Positions 35,447 to 43,185 of a stretch of 64,000 nucleotides of DNA are shown in pieces. The translations under genes were made by a program, and so were the position numbers. Under the pieces are notes generated by a model. It ran no database searches, had not been told where the DNA came from, and saw only the letters and a program-made list of their open reading frames with translations. The first letter of the stretch is position 1, and each line of letters starts with the position of its first letter. Origin of the DNA: Microbacterium sp. CBA3102 (GTDB lineage: Bacteria > Actinomycetota > Actinomycetes > Actinomycetales > Microbacteriaceae). The stretch spans positions 2,666,001-2,730,000 of the forward strand of contig NZ_CP042412.1 in the NCBI RefSeq assembly GCF_007954505.1, written 5' to 3'.

Positions 35447-36442
35447 ATGCCCTCCCGACCCGACGCCGACGATCCACGCCTCGGCGATGTCTCCGAAGGA
35501 CGCATCCTCCATGCGATCCTGAGCCGAACGTCTTCCGCCTCGCACGCCCTCATCGGCCCGGGGGACGACGCCGCGGTCGTCGCGACCCCCTCGGGCAGTG
35601 TGGTCGCGACGACCGACACCCTGGTGCACGGACCCGACTTCCGCCTTGCCTGGTCGAGCGGGTACGACCTCGGCTGGAAGGCCGCGGCCGTGAATCTGGC
35701 GGATGTCGCTGCGATGGGCGCACGTCCGACGGCACTCCTCGTGGCGTTGGCCGTGCCCGTCGATCTCCGACTCTCCTTCGTGGAAAGGCTCGCAGACGGC
35801 TTCCGGGACGCCTGTGACGCCCTTGCGCCCGGTTGTGCGGTCGTCGGAGGGGATCTGACGGTGTCGGATGTGCTGACGGTCGCAGTGACGGCGCTCGGAG
35901 ATCTCGAAAGCAGAGCGCCGGTGACCCGCAGCGGGGCGCGTCCTGGCGACGTCGTCGCGGTGGCGGGAGAACTCGGTCACGCCGCTCACGGACTGGCGGT
36001 GCTGTTCGGACGCTTTCGTGACGGAGACGTGCCGGTGGCGGTCGACCCGGCGATGCTCGCCGCAGGGGAGAGCGCGGCGGTGGCCGCGCAATTGCGCCCC
36101 TCTCCGCCGATCGGACTCGGTGCGGTCGCCGCAGCGGCCGGCGCCAGCGCGATGATGGATGTGTCGGACGGGCTCGCCCTCGACGCCCGGCGGATGGCTG
36201 CGGCCTCCGAGGTCACCATCGCGCTCGACCGCGCGACGCTCGGTGATGACCCCGAGCGTGCGATCGCCGGTGGCGAGGACCATGCGCTGCTCGCGACTTT
36301 CCCCGCGGACGCGCTTCCGCCGGGCTTCCGTGCGATCGGACGGGTGCTTCCGCGCGGCGAGGAGGACCTGCTGTGCGACGGTTCGCCGGTCGAGGTCAGC
36401 GGGTGGGACCCCTATCGCGACTGGGACTCGGTCTCGGGCTGA
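35447..36442 (+). CDS. thiL: Thiamine-monophosphate kinase
   Basis: 331 residues of the PurM/ThiL family; it phosphorylates thiamine monophosphate to the active diphosphate. 'LIGPGDDAAVV' near residues 36-46 holds the metal-binding Asp pair, 'TTDTLVHGPDF' follows, 'NLADVAAMGARPTALLVAL' is the dimer core and 'GGDLTVSD' and 'MMDVSDGLALDARRM' are later signatures. Leaderless start at 35447, 23 bases from the divergent lipoprotein gene. No TPP riboswitch is present. The 3' end overlaps rsmD by 31 bp on the opposite strand. Confidence 0.93.
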   Translation: MPSRPDADDPRLGDVSEGRILHAILSRTSSASHALIGPGDDAAVVATPSGSVVATTDTLVHGPDFRLAWSSGYDLGWKAAAVNLADVAAMGARPTALLVALAVPVDLRLSFVERLADGFRDACDALAPGCAVVGGDLTVSDVLTVAVTALGDLESRAPVTRSGARPGDVVAVAGELGHAAHGLAVLFGRFRDGDVPVAVDPAMLAAGESAAVAAQLRPSPPIGLGAVAAAAGASAMMDVSDGLALDARRMAAASEVTIALDRATLGDDPERAIAGGEDHALLATFPADALPPGFRAIGRVLPRGEEDLLCDGSPVEVSGWDPYRDWDSVSG

Positions 36443-37029
36443 GCGTCGGACGTCTTCGGCTCGTCGTCCGCCCGGGGCTCGGCCCACCAGAGCGCGGTGT
36501 CGCCGTAGGTCTTCTCCCGGAACAGGTCGAGGCCGGCGGCGGGAAAGTCCGGTGGCGTGGATCGGCGTGCACGTTCGACCACGACGACGGCATCGGGGGA
36601 CAGGAGCGGCGCGAGCGCGACGAGATCCGCTGTCATCGCGGCATCGTCGAGGTCGTACGGCGGATCGCTGAAGACCAGATCGAAGGGGCCGGTCGCCCGC
36701 TGCAGGAACGTGCGGACCGCGCCCTCGTGCACATGGCCCGGCGCCATGCCGCCGGCCTTCGCCACGGCCGCGGCATTGCGACGCACGATCGCGGCAGCCT
36801 GCCGTCCGCGCTCCACGAACTCCGCCGACGCCGCGCCCCGGCTCAGCGATTCGAGGCCGAGAGCACCGGATCCTGCATACAGGTCGAGGACCCGGGCTCC
36901 GTCGATGGCACTCAGTGACTCGAGCGCGCCGAAGAGCGACTCACGCACACGGTCGCTGGTGGGGCGCGTTCCCGCACCGGGTACCTCGAGTCGAGTGCCC
37001 CTGGCTCTGCCCGCGATGATCCTCGTCAC
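36412..37029 (-). CDS. rsmD: 16S rRNA (guanine(966)-N(2))-methyltransferase
   Basis: 205 residues of the RsmD family; it methylates G966 in 16S rRNA during 30S assembly. 'MTRIIAGRARGTRLEVP' and 'TRPTSDRVRESLF' form the conserved N-terminus, 'VLDLYAGSGALGLE' (47-60) is the SAM site and 'DPPY' (122-125) the catalytic motif for an exocyclic amine. A 30-residue acidic tail (DDEPKTSDAQPETES) extends beyond the fold and overlaps thiL. Divergent from recG, as is common in actinobacteria. Confidence 0.93.
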   Translation of the reverse strand: MTRIIAGRARGTRLEVPGAGTRPTSDRVRESLFGALESLSAIDGARVLDLYAGSGALGLESLSRGAASAEFVERGRQAAAIVRRNAAAVAKAGGMAPGHVHEGAVRTFLQRATGPFDLVFSDPPYDLDDAAMTADLVALAPLLSPDAVVVVERARRSTPPDFPAAGLDLFREKTYGDTALWWAEPRADDEPKTSDAQPETESQSR

Positions 37030-37078
37030 CCGTTCACGATACGACAGCAGCGGTACAGCCGGTGTCGGTCGGGTTCCC

Positions 37079-37090
37079 TAGACTCGGAGC
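37079..37090 (+). promoter_or_regulatory. Leaderless promoter of recG
   Basis: TAGACT (37079-37084) followed by 6 bases and the recG ATG. Confidence 0.55.
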
Positions 37091-39265
37091 ATGTCGCTCT
37101 CGCTCGATTCCTCGCTGGAGGACGCGCTCGGCGCGGCGTCTGCCAAGACGCTCGGTCGTGCGTTCGCCATGCAGAGCGTCGGTGACCTCCTGTCGCACTA
37201 CCCGCGCCGGTACGCCGACCCGGGTGAGCTCACCCCGATCCGCGATCTGCCGCTCGGGGAGACGGTGACCATCGTGGCAGAGGTGCTCTCATCGAGCTTC
37301 CGGCGCATGCGCAATCGTCCGGGAGCCATGGTCGACGTGGTGATCGGAGACGGCATCGGACGCATGTCGCTCACGTTCTTCGCGAAGAATGTCGGGGCCG
37401 CGGAATGGCGCTCCAAAGATCTCGCCGTCGGACGGCGGGGAGTCTTCTCCGGAAAGGTCGGAGAGTTCAACGGAGTGACGCAGTTCGCGCATCCGGAGTA
37501 CGAGCTCTTCGACGATGAAGACTCCGCGCGGCGGAGCGCAGACGCGCGTGCGGCTGTTCCCATCCCGATCTATCCGGCCACCTCGACGATCCAGACCTGG
37601 CAGATCGCCCGGCTCATCGGACGGGTGCTGGACGACCTCGCCGAGGTGCCCGACCCGCTGACCAAGGATATTCGCGAGAGCGAGGAGCTGCTCACGGCCG
37701 GCGAGGCGCTCGAACGTATCCACCGCCCGCGGACGCGCAACGACATCGATCCGGCGGTCCGCACTCTCCGGATGCATGAGGCTCTCACAATGCAGACGGC
37801 GCTCCTGCAGCAACGGGATGCGGTCCGGGCGCTCTCGGCGACGACCCGTCCGGCCGGTCCCGGCGGACTCCTGGAGCGCTTCGACGCGGCGATGCCCTAC
37901 ACGCTGACGCCCGATCAGGAGACGGTCGGCGCGCAGATCGCGGCCGACCTGATGGGATCCTGGCCGATGAACCGGCTCGTCCAGGGTGAGGTCGGTTCAG
38001 GTAAGACCCTCGTCGCGCTGCGTGCGATGCTGCAGGTCGCCGAGAGCGGAGGCCAGGCCGCTCTGATCGCCCCCACCGAAGTTCTGGCCGGCCAACATCT
38101 GCGTTCGATCGCGAAGATGCTGGGCCCGGAACTGGCACCGCTGCTGATGCCCACGCTGCTGACCGGGCAGCTTCCTGCTGCCGAGAGACGCAAGGCCGCC
38201 CTCCGGGTCGCCTCGGGTCAGGCGCTCATCGTGGTCGGCACGCACGCCTTGCTGGGGGAGAAGACCACCTTCGCCGATCTCGGTCTCGTGGTGGTGGATG
38301 AGCAGCACCGCTTCGGCGTCGAACAGCGTGAGGCACTCCGCGCCAAGGGGTCGAGTCCACACGCACTGGTCCTCACGGCGACGCCGATCCCGCGAACGGT
38401 GGCGATGACGGTGTTCGGCGACCTCGACACCTCGGTCATCCGGACGATGCCGGCCGGCCGTGCAGGCATCGAGTCCTTCGTGGCACCGCTGGCCGAGCAC
38501 CCGGGATGGTTCAACCGGGTCTGGGAGCGCGCGGCAGAGGAGATCGCGCAGGGCCGCCAGGTCTTCGCCGTGTGCGCCGCGATCGATACCGCCAAGAAGA
38601 CCGCGGAGGCCGGTGAACAGCCGCCTCTCGCCCCCGATGGGGCCTCCGGCCCCCGGTGGGGGGTGGTGCAGCTCGATGAGGCGCTGGCGACGCATCCGAC
38701 GCTCGGCGGGATCCGTCGTGCCGTGCTCCACGGCCGGATGCCTTCGGAAGAGAAGGATGCGGTGATGCAGGCGTTCGCGCGCGGTGACATCGATCTGCTC
38801 CTGGCGACCACGGTCATCGAGGTCGGCGTCGATGTGCCGAATGCATCGACGATGATCGTGCTCGATGCCGACAGGTTCGGTGTGTCCCAGTTGCATCAGC
38901 TGCGAGGGCGCGTCGGCCGTGGCGGCGTGCCTGGTCTCTGCTTGCTGGTCACCGAAGCGGAATCCGGCTCCCTCGCGCGGGATCGCGTCGACGCGGTCGC
39001 GGCGACGCTCGACGGGTTCGCTCTGGCAGAGGTCGATCTGGAACTGCGCGGCGAGGGCGATGTGCTCGGCGCGGCGCAAGCCGGGGTGCGTTCCTCGCTG
39101 AAGCTCCTCCGTGTCGTGAAGGATGCGGGTCTCATCACCCGAGCGCGTGAACTGGCCGAGACGATCCTCGTGGCCGATCCTGCTCTCGACGCGCATCCGG
39201 GTCTGCGTGAGGCCATCGCCCGCCGCGTGAGTGACGAGGACCGTGCGGCGCTCGCGAAGAACTGA
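37091..39265 (+). CDS. recG: ATP-dependent DNA helicase RecG
   Basis: A 724-residue superfamily 2 helicase that regresses stalled forks and branch-migrates Holliday junctions. The N-terminal wedge/OB domain covers about 1-200 ('VGDLLSHYPRRYADPGEL', 'LTFFAKN'). Walker A 'GEVGSGKT' lies near 298-305, motif II 'VVDEQHRFG' near 398-406 and the C-terminal helicase domain has 'TTVIEVGVDVPNASTM' and 'QLHQLRGRVGRGG'. Close to normal length. Starts without a leader, 61 bases from rsmD. Confidence 0.95.
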   Translation: MSLSLDSSLEDALGAASAKTLGRAFAMQSVGDLLSHYPRRYADPGELTPIRDLPLGETVTIVAEVLSSSFRRMRNRPGAMVDVVIGDGIGRMSLTFFAKNVGAAEWRSKDLAVGRRGVFSGKVGEFNGVTQFAHPEYELFDDEDSARRSADARAAVPIPIYPATSTIQTWQIARLIGRVLDDLAEVPDPLTKDIRESEELLTAGEALERIHRPRTRNDIDPAVRTLRMHEALTMQTALLQQRDAVRALSATTRPAGPGGLLERFDAAMPYTLTPDQETVGAQIAADLMGSWPMNRLVQGEVGSGKTLVALRAMLQVAESGGQAALIAPTEVLAGQHLRSIAKMLGPELAPLLMPTLLTGQLPAAERRKAALRVASGQALIVVGTHALLGEKTTFADLGLVVVDEQHRFGVEQREALRAKGSSPHALVLTATPIPRTVAMTVFGDLDTSVIRTMPAGRAGIESFVAPLAEHPGWFNRVWERAAEEIAQGRQVFAVCAAIDTAKKTAEAGEQPPLAPDGASGPRWGVVQLDEALATHPTLGGIRRAVLHGRMPSEEKDAVMQAFARGDIDLLLATTVIEVGVDVPNASTMIVLDADRFGVSQLHQLRGRVGRGGVPGLCLLVTEAESGSLARDRVDAVAATLDGFALAEVDLELRGEGDVLGAAQAGVRSSLKLLRVVKDAGLITRARELAETILVADPALDAHPGLREAIARRVSDEDRAALAKN

Positions 39266-39283
39266 GGTGCGCGCGAGGTGCCC

Positions 39284-39295
39284 TAGGCTGGTGGC
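39284..39295 (+). promoter_or_regulatory. Leaderless promoter of coaD
   Basis: TAGGCT (39284-39289), then 6 bases and the coaD ATG. Confidence 0.55.
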
Positions 39296-39793
39296 ATGAG
39301 CAGCAGGATCGCCGTCGTCCCGGGTTCCTTCGATCCGCCGACCCTGGGTCATCTCGATGTGATCCGTCGGGCCGCGGCCCTGTACGACGAGCTCCACGTG
39401 CTCGTGGTGCACAACCCGGGCAAGGAGGCGATGCTCCCGATCGCACAGCGCCTGTCGCTGCTGGAGCGTTCGATCGCCGACGACGGGATGTCGGGGAACA
39501 TCGTGATCGGGTCATGGACCATGGGTCTGCTGGTCGACTATGCGCGCGATGTCGGCGCCGGTGTGCTCGTGAAGGGCATCCGCTCCCAGATCGACGTCGC
39601 GTACGAGTCCCCGATGGCGATCGTCAATCGGCACCTCGCCGGCATCGAGACCGTGTTCCTGCTGCCCGATCCCTCGCATGCGATGGTCTCGAGCTCCCTG
39701 GTGCGTCAGGTCGCTTCGCTCGGCGGCGACGTCGCACCGTTCGTTCCGCCGGCGGTTGCCGACTTCCTCGACACGGGGGCCCGCGGAATCTGA
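39296..39793 (+). CDS. coaD: Phosphopantetheine adenylyltransferase
   Basis: A 165-residue nucleotidyltransferase that joins 4'-phosphopantetheine and ATP to dephospho-CoA. '[20 protein letters not shown]' at the N-terminus contains the TxGH active-site motif, '[14 protein letters not shown]' binds substrate, and '[20 protein letters not shown]' is the family end signature with ISSS-like VSSS. Normal length for this hexameric enzyme. Confidence 0.96.
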   Translation: MSSRIAVVPGSFDPPTLGHLDVIRRAAALYDELHVLVVHNPGKEAMLPIAQRLSLLERSIADDGMSGNIVIGSWTMGLLVDYARDVGAGVLVKGIRSQIDVAYESPMAIVNRHLAGIETVFLLPDPSHAMVSSSLVRQVASLGGDVAPFVPPAVADFLDTGARGI

Positions 39794-39840
39794 CCGCCGT
39801 TCCTGAGTACAGGCTCGGCGCGACCCTGGGACGACCCGGG

Positions 39841-39852
39841 TAGCATGGCGGA
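39841..39852 (+). promoter_or_regulatory. Leaderless promoter of the yceD-rpmF-rnc-mutM operon
   Basis: TAGCAT (39841-39846), then 6 bases and a GTG start. Confidence 0.55.
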
Positions 39853-40413
39853 GTGCGCTCTCGAATGAACGGTCCCTTCGTGCTCCCCGTCCGCGACATC
39901 GTCCGGCGACCGGGGGAGATGCGTGAACACGAGTTCTCCGTGGCTCTCAAAGAGGCATGGGGAGAGGGCATCGTGACGTTCGAAGCCGGCTCCGAGATGG
40001 CCCTCGACGTGCGGCTGGAGTCCGTTCACGAGGGGATTCTCGTGTCCGGAACGGCCGATGCAGAATACGTCGGCGTCTGCGGCAGATGCCTGATCGACAT
40101 CGCCCGGCCCGTCGAAGTCGAGTTCCAGGAGCTTTTCGCGTATCCTGGTGAGGAAGAAACTGACTTCGAGGTTCAAGACGACCACGTGGATCTTGAAACT
40201 CTCGTCAGGGATGCGGCCGTATTGTCGCTTCCTTTTCAGCCGGTGTGTCAGCCGGATTGCCCGGGTCTCGACCCGAAAACGGGTGAGCGACTGGCCGTGA
40301 ACACCGGAACGGAGCAGGTGGCTCCCATCGATCCTCGATGGAGTGCGCTCCAGAACATCACAGACCAAGACGGCGCGGAAGAATCTCGCGCCGCCGAGAA
40401 AGAAGAGAGCTAG
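39853..40413 (+). CDS. DUF177 / YceD-family protein
   Basis: 186 residues. 'GPFVLPVRDIVRRPGEM' begins the family, and the motif 'CGRCLIDIARPVEVEFQELF' (about 77-96) with paired cysteines and 'PVCQPDCPGLDPKTGERL' (about 128-145) could bind a metal. DUF177 proteins are encoded immediately before rpmF across bacteria and affect 23S rRNA or ribosome maturation; the exact role is unresolved. Leaderless GTG start. rpmF follows 2 bases after the stop. Confidence 0.88.
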   Translation: MRSRMNGPFVLPVRDIVRRPGEMREHEFSVALKEAWGEGIVTFEAGSEMALDVRLESVHEGILVSGTADAEYVGVCGRCLIDIARPVEVEFQELFAYPGEEETDFEVQDDHVDLETLVRDAAVLSLPFQPVCQPDCPGLDPKTGERLAVNTGTEQVAPIDPRWSALQNITDQDGAEESRAAEKEES

Positions 40414-40415
40414 TC

Positions 40416-40625
40416 ATGGCTGGTAACCCCCCGAAGCGCAAGGTTTCCCGTTCGAACACCCGCTCGCGCCGCGCGCAGTGGAAGGCGGCTCCCGTCGCCC
40501 TCGTCAAGACCATCGAGAACGGTCAGGTCGTCTACAGCCGTCCGCACCAGGCGAAGGTCGTCACCGACTCGCAGGGCACCGAGCTCTTCCTGGAGTACAA
40601 GGGCCGCAAGGTCGCCGACGTCTGA
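40416..40625 (+). CDS. rpmF: 50S ribosomal protein L32, cysteine-free form
   Basis: 69 residues: '[20 protein letters not shown]' then a basic tail and '[16 protein letters not shown]'. It contains no cysteine at all, so this is the zinc-independent form of L32 rather than the four-cysteine zinc ribbon. The AGAAGAGAG at the end of the upstream gene supplies the ribosome site. A zinc-binding paralog, if any, lies outside this window. rnc follows after 10 bases. Confidence 0.95.
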   Translation: MAGNPPKRKVSRSNTRSRRAQWKAAPVALVKTIENGQVVYSRPHQAKVVTDSQGTELFLEYKGRKVADV

Positions 40626-40635
40626 GTCGCGTACC

Positions 40636-41328
40636 GTGACGGAGGTCCCCGGGGGGACGAGACCTCTCCCAGATAAGCTCCGCGTCGAGATCGACGCGGA
40701 GCTTCTGGGGTTGGCCCTCACCCACCGCTCCTACGCGTATGAGCACGGCGGGATACCGCACAACGAGCGCCTGGAGTTCCTCGGCGACTCGGTGCTCGGG
40801 CAGGCGGTGACCGTCATGCTGTTCACCACGCACCCGGACCTCGACGAGGGTGAGCTGGCGAAGCGACGTGCGAGCGTCGTCTCGACCGTCGCGCTTGCAG
40901 AGGTGGCGCGGGGGATCGATCTCGGCAGTCACCTGTTGCTCGGACGCGGAGAAGAGCAGACCGGTGGTCGCGACAAGGATTCGATCCTCGCCGACACCAT
41001 GGAAGCGGTGATCGGGGCCACCTATCTCTCCGCAGGACCGGATGCGGCCACGGAACTCGTGCTGCGTCTCACGAAGCCGCTGCTCGCCGACCCGGAGCGC
41101 TACGGCGCGGCGATGGATCCCAAGACGAGTCTGCAGGAACTCGCCGCCCGCGTCGGTGCGACGCCGCCCCAGTACTCGATCGAGGCGAGCGGTCCCGATC
41201 ATGACCGTCGTTTCACGGCGACCGTTGTCGTCGGTGACGTGACCATGACCGGCACCGGCAGCAGCAAGAAGACCGCGGAGATGGCGGCCGCCCTCAGCGC
41301 CTGGCGCACGCTCAGCGCGCGTGCCTGA
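40636..41328 (+). CDS. rnc: Ribonuclease III
   Basis: 230 residues; it cleaves double-stranded RNA, including rRNA precursors. The nuclease signature '[13 protein letters not shown]' is at 43-55 and the second acidic cluster is '[12 protein letters not shown]' near 118-130. The C-terminal dsRNA-binding domain (about 155-228) has '[10 protein letters not shown]' and '[18 protein letters not shown]'. GTG start. It overlaps mutM by 8 bp. Confidence 0.95.
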   Translation: MTEVPGGTRPLPDKLRVEIDAELLGLALTHRSYAYEHGGIPHNERLEFLGDSVLGQAVTVMLFTTHPDLDEGELAKRRASVVSTVALAEVARGIDLGSHLLLGRGEEQTGGRDKDSILADTMEAVIGATYLSAGPDAATELVLRLTKPLLADPERYGAAMDPKTSLQELAARVGATPPQYSIEASGPDHDRRFTATVVVGDVTMTGTGSSKKTAEMAAALSAWRTLSARA

Positions 41329-42184
41329 GCTCCCTGAAGTCGAGGTCGTCCGCGCCGGCCTCGCGCCGGCCGCTGTCGGATCCCTGATCACCTCGGTGAG
41401 CGTGTTCGATGAACGCGCGCTCACGCGGCACTCCGCCGGCGCCGAGGACTTCGTCGCCCGGCTCGAGGGGCGACGTTTCGCGGCGGCCTCTCGCCGGGGG
41501 AAGTTCCTCTGGCTTCCGCTCGATGATGACGACTCCGCGTTGATCGCGCACCTGGGGATGAGTGGGCAGATGCTCCTGCGCGCACCGGAGGCTACCGCGG
41601 AGCGACACGAACGTGTGCGCATCGGCATCGAGCATCCCGAACATGGCGAACTCGCGATCGTGTTCGCAGACCAACGCACCTTCGGCTCGCTCGCGGTCGA
41701 CGCCCTGGTAGACGACGGCGGCTCGAGGATTCCGACCCAAGTCGTCCACATCGCCCGCGACCCGCTCGACCGCCGCTTCGATGACGACGCCTTCCGCGCG
41801 GCGCTCGCCCGGCGTGGCAGCGCGATCAAGCGGGTCCTCCTCGATCAGGGCGTGGTGAGCGGTATCGGCAACATCTACGCCGACGAGTCCCTCTGGGCGG
41901 CGCGCATCCACCCCGAGACCCCCGCGGCCCGCCTGTCGACGCCGTCGGTGCGCAGACTGCTGGCCGAAGTGCGCAGCGTGCTGGAGAAGGCGCTTGCCGA
42001 GGGCGGGACGAGTTTCGACGCCCAGTACGTCAACGTCAACGGTCAGGCGGGTTATTTTGCTCACTCCCTCAACGCCTACGGGCGACAGGGAGAACCCTGC
42101 GCACGATGCGGCACGAGTATCCGTCGTGTGTCGTTCATGAACCGCTCGTCGCACTTCTGCCCGTCCTGCCAGCGACGACGATAG
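41321..42184 (+). CDS. mutM: Formamidopyrimidine-DNA glycosylase (with insertion-derived C-terminus)
   Basis: 287 residues; a bifunctional glycosylase/AP lyase removing 8-oxoG and formamidopyrimidines. The N-terminus '[10 protein letters not shown]' provides the catalytic Pro2 and Glu3. The H2TH helix lies around '[22 protein letters not shown]', and the C-terminal zinc finger uses Cys260, Cys263, Cys280 and Cys283. The GTG start overlaps rnc. The last 16 codons lie in a 44-bp sequence repeated at 43122-43165, where it is followed by an alternative in-frame end (three Arg codons and TGA). The present 3' end therefore appears to be supplied by an inserted element while preserving the protein. 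Confidence 0.94.
   Translation: MPELPEVEVVRAGLAPAAVGSLITSVSVFDERALTRHSAGAEDFVARLEGRRFAAASRRGKFLWLPLDDDDSALIAHLGMSGQMLLRAPEATAERHERVRIGIEHPEHGELAIVFADQRTFGSLAVDALVDDGGSRIPTQVVHIARDPLDRRFDDDAFRAALARRGSAIKRVLLDQGVVSGIGNIYADESLWAARIHPETPAARLSTPSVRRLLAEVRSVLEKALAEGGTSFDAQYVNVNGQAGYFAHSLNAYGRQGEPCARCGTSIRRVSFMNRSSHFCPSCQRRR
42131..42174. repeat. 44-bp direct repeat, left copy (in mutM 3' end)
   Basis: Identical over all 44 bases to 43122-43165. It covers mutM codons 271-284 and the first two bases of codon 285. After it the two copies diverge, but both encode Arg-Arg-Arg-stop (CGA CGA CGA TAG here). Confidence 0.9.
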
Positions 42185-42358
42185 TTCTCACCCACTTGCG
42201 CAGTTCACGATTCTCTACGGCCTCGCTTCTCGTCACACCGGTGCGGCGTCGGAGAGCGTTGAGGCCTGCCAGTCACTCGTCGTGGGCCCTCCGTCGAGGG
42301 CGCGCCATCGGATCGATAGCGAAGCCGGGCCGCCGATGTCGGAGCGTATCGTTGTTCA
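42185..42358. other. Non-coding left end of the inserted unit
   Basis: No convincing gene. One small stem, GCCCTC (42286-42291)/GAGGGC (42296-42301), could end mutM transcription. Base composition looks slightly less GC-rich than the flanks. Confidence 0.5.
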
Positions 42359-42380
42359 TAGACCCTGGAGGGTCTAGAGT
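42353..42380 (+). promoter_or_regulatory. Toxin-antitoxin promoter and palindromic operator
   Basis: -35 TTGTTC (42353-42358), 16-bp spacer and -10 TAGAGT (42375-42380), 7 bases before the toxin ATG. TAGACCCT (42359-42366) and AGGGTCTA (42369-42376) form an 8+8 bp perfect palindrome lying between and over the promoter boxes, as expected for autoregulation by the antitoxin HTH. Confidence 0.7.
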
Positions 42381-42387
42381 GTCGGGT

Positions 42388-42762
42388 ATGTGGACCGTCG
42401 ACCTTGGGGTGATCGAGGCTTGGCTGATGAAACTGGATGACGACACGTACGACCAGGTCATTGCCGCCATCGAGCTCCTCCAGGACCACGGCCCGCAGCT
42501 GGGACGCCCCATTGTCGACACGGTGAAGGGGTCCGCGTACAAGAACATGAAGGAGCTTCGTCCGGGCTCATCCGGTGCGTCGGAGCTGAGGGTGCTGTTC
42601 GCCTTCGATCCCCAGCGACAGGCGATCTTGCTGGTCGCCGGGGACAAGGCCGGCAACTGGAAGAACTGGTACCGGGAGAGCATTCCGATCGCAGACGCTC
42701 GGTTCACGGAGCATCTGGCCCAGCTGAAGAAGACAGAGAACGACGAGACCAAGAGGAAGTGA
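42388..42762 (+). CDS. RelE/ParE (HigB/Gp49-like) toxin
   Basis: 124 residues of the RelE-superfamily Gp49/HigB type. 'KNMKELRP' around residues 51-58 and 'ELRVLFAFDPQRQAILLVAGDKAGNW' (seen in two blocks near 65-90) are characteristic, as is the 'WYRESIPIADARF' end. Related toxins are mRNA endonucleases. The toxin comes first, as in higBA rather than relBE order. The stop overlaps the antitoxin region, with the antitoxin ATG 6 bases after it. Leaderless start. It is part of a repeat-bounded unit in the mutM 3' end. Confidence 0.88.
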   Translation: MWTVDLGVIEAWLMKLDDDTYDQVIAAIELLQDHGPQLGRPIVDTVKGSAYKNMKELRPGSSGASELRVLFAFDPQRQAILLVAGDKAGNWKNWYRESIPIADARFTEHLAQLKKTENDETKRK

Positions 42763-42767
42763 TCACG

Positions 42768-43073
42768 ATGGCTCTTACCCCGGAGCAGCTGCTCGAGAAG
42801 CGTCCTGCGAACCGTGCACGTGTCGACATACACAAAGAGCGCATGCTGGGCGAGGTGCGGGCGTACCGGCTGCGCGAACTCCGTGAGCAACTCGGACTCA
42901 GCCAGGCGCAGCTCGCTGAACGTATCGGCGTTGGTCAGCGTCAGGTCTCGAAGATCGAGAACGGCGATCTCGACAGCGCGCGCGTCGGCACAGTCCGGAA
43001 GTACATCGAAGCTGTCGGCGGAGACCTTGTCATCGAGTATGTCGCCGGCGATAGTCGGCTGCAGGTGGCCTGA
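42768..43073 (+). CDS. XRE-family HTH antitoxin
   Basis: 101 residues with a Cro/CI helix-turn-helix near 38-88: 'LRELREQLGLSQAQLAERIG', then 'VGQRQVSKIENGDL' and 'TVRKYIEAVGGDLVIEY'. The ATG at 42768 is 9 bases after AGAGGAAG; a GTG at 42759 overlapping the toxin stop is the alternative. It should neutralise the preceding toxin and repress the shared promoter via the 42359-42376 palindrome. Confidence 0.88.
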   Translation: MALTPEQLLEKRPANRARVDIHKERMLGEVRAYRLRELREQLGLSQAQLAERIGVGQRQVSKIENGDLDSARVGTVRKYIEAVGGDLVIEYVAGDSRLQVA

Positions 43074-43121
43074 ACAGTCGGAGGCGATGCTCAGCAAGGT
43101 CGCACTCGCTTACCCGCAGCC

Positions 43122-43173
43122 TCGTTCATGAACCGCTCGTCGCACTTCTGCCCGTCCTGCCAGCGTCGGCGCT
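43122..43173 (+). pseudogene. Orphaned original 3' end of mutM / right direct repeat
   Basis: 43122-43165 is the right copy of the 44-bp repeat. It continues CGT CGG CGC TGA, so in mutM frame it reads [21 protein letters not shown], the same residues as the functional copy but with different synonymous last codons and stop. This is the tail of mutM displaced by the insertion of 991 bp. Confidence 0.85.
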
Positions 43174-43185
43174 GAACTCTTCGCG

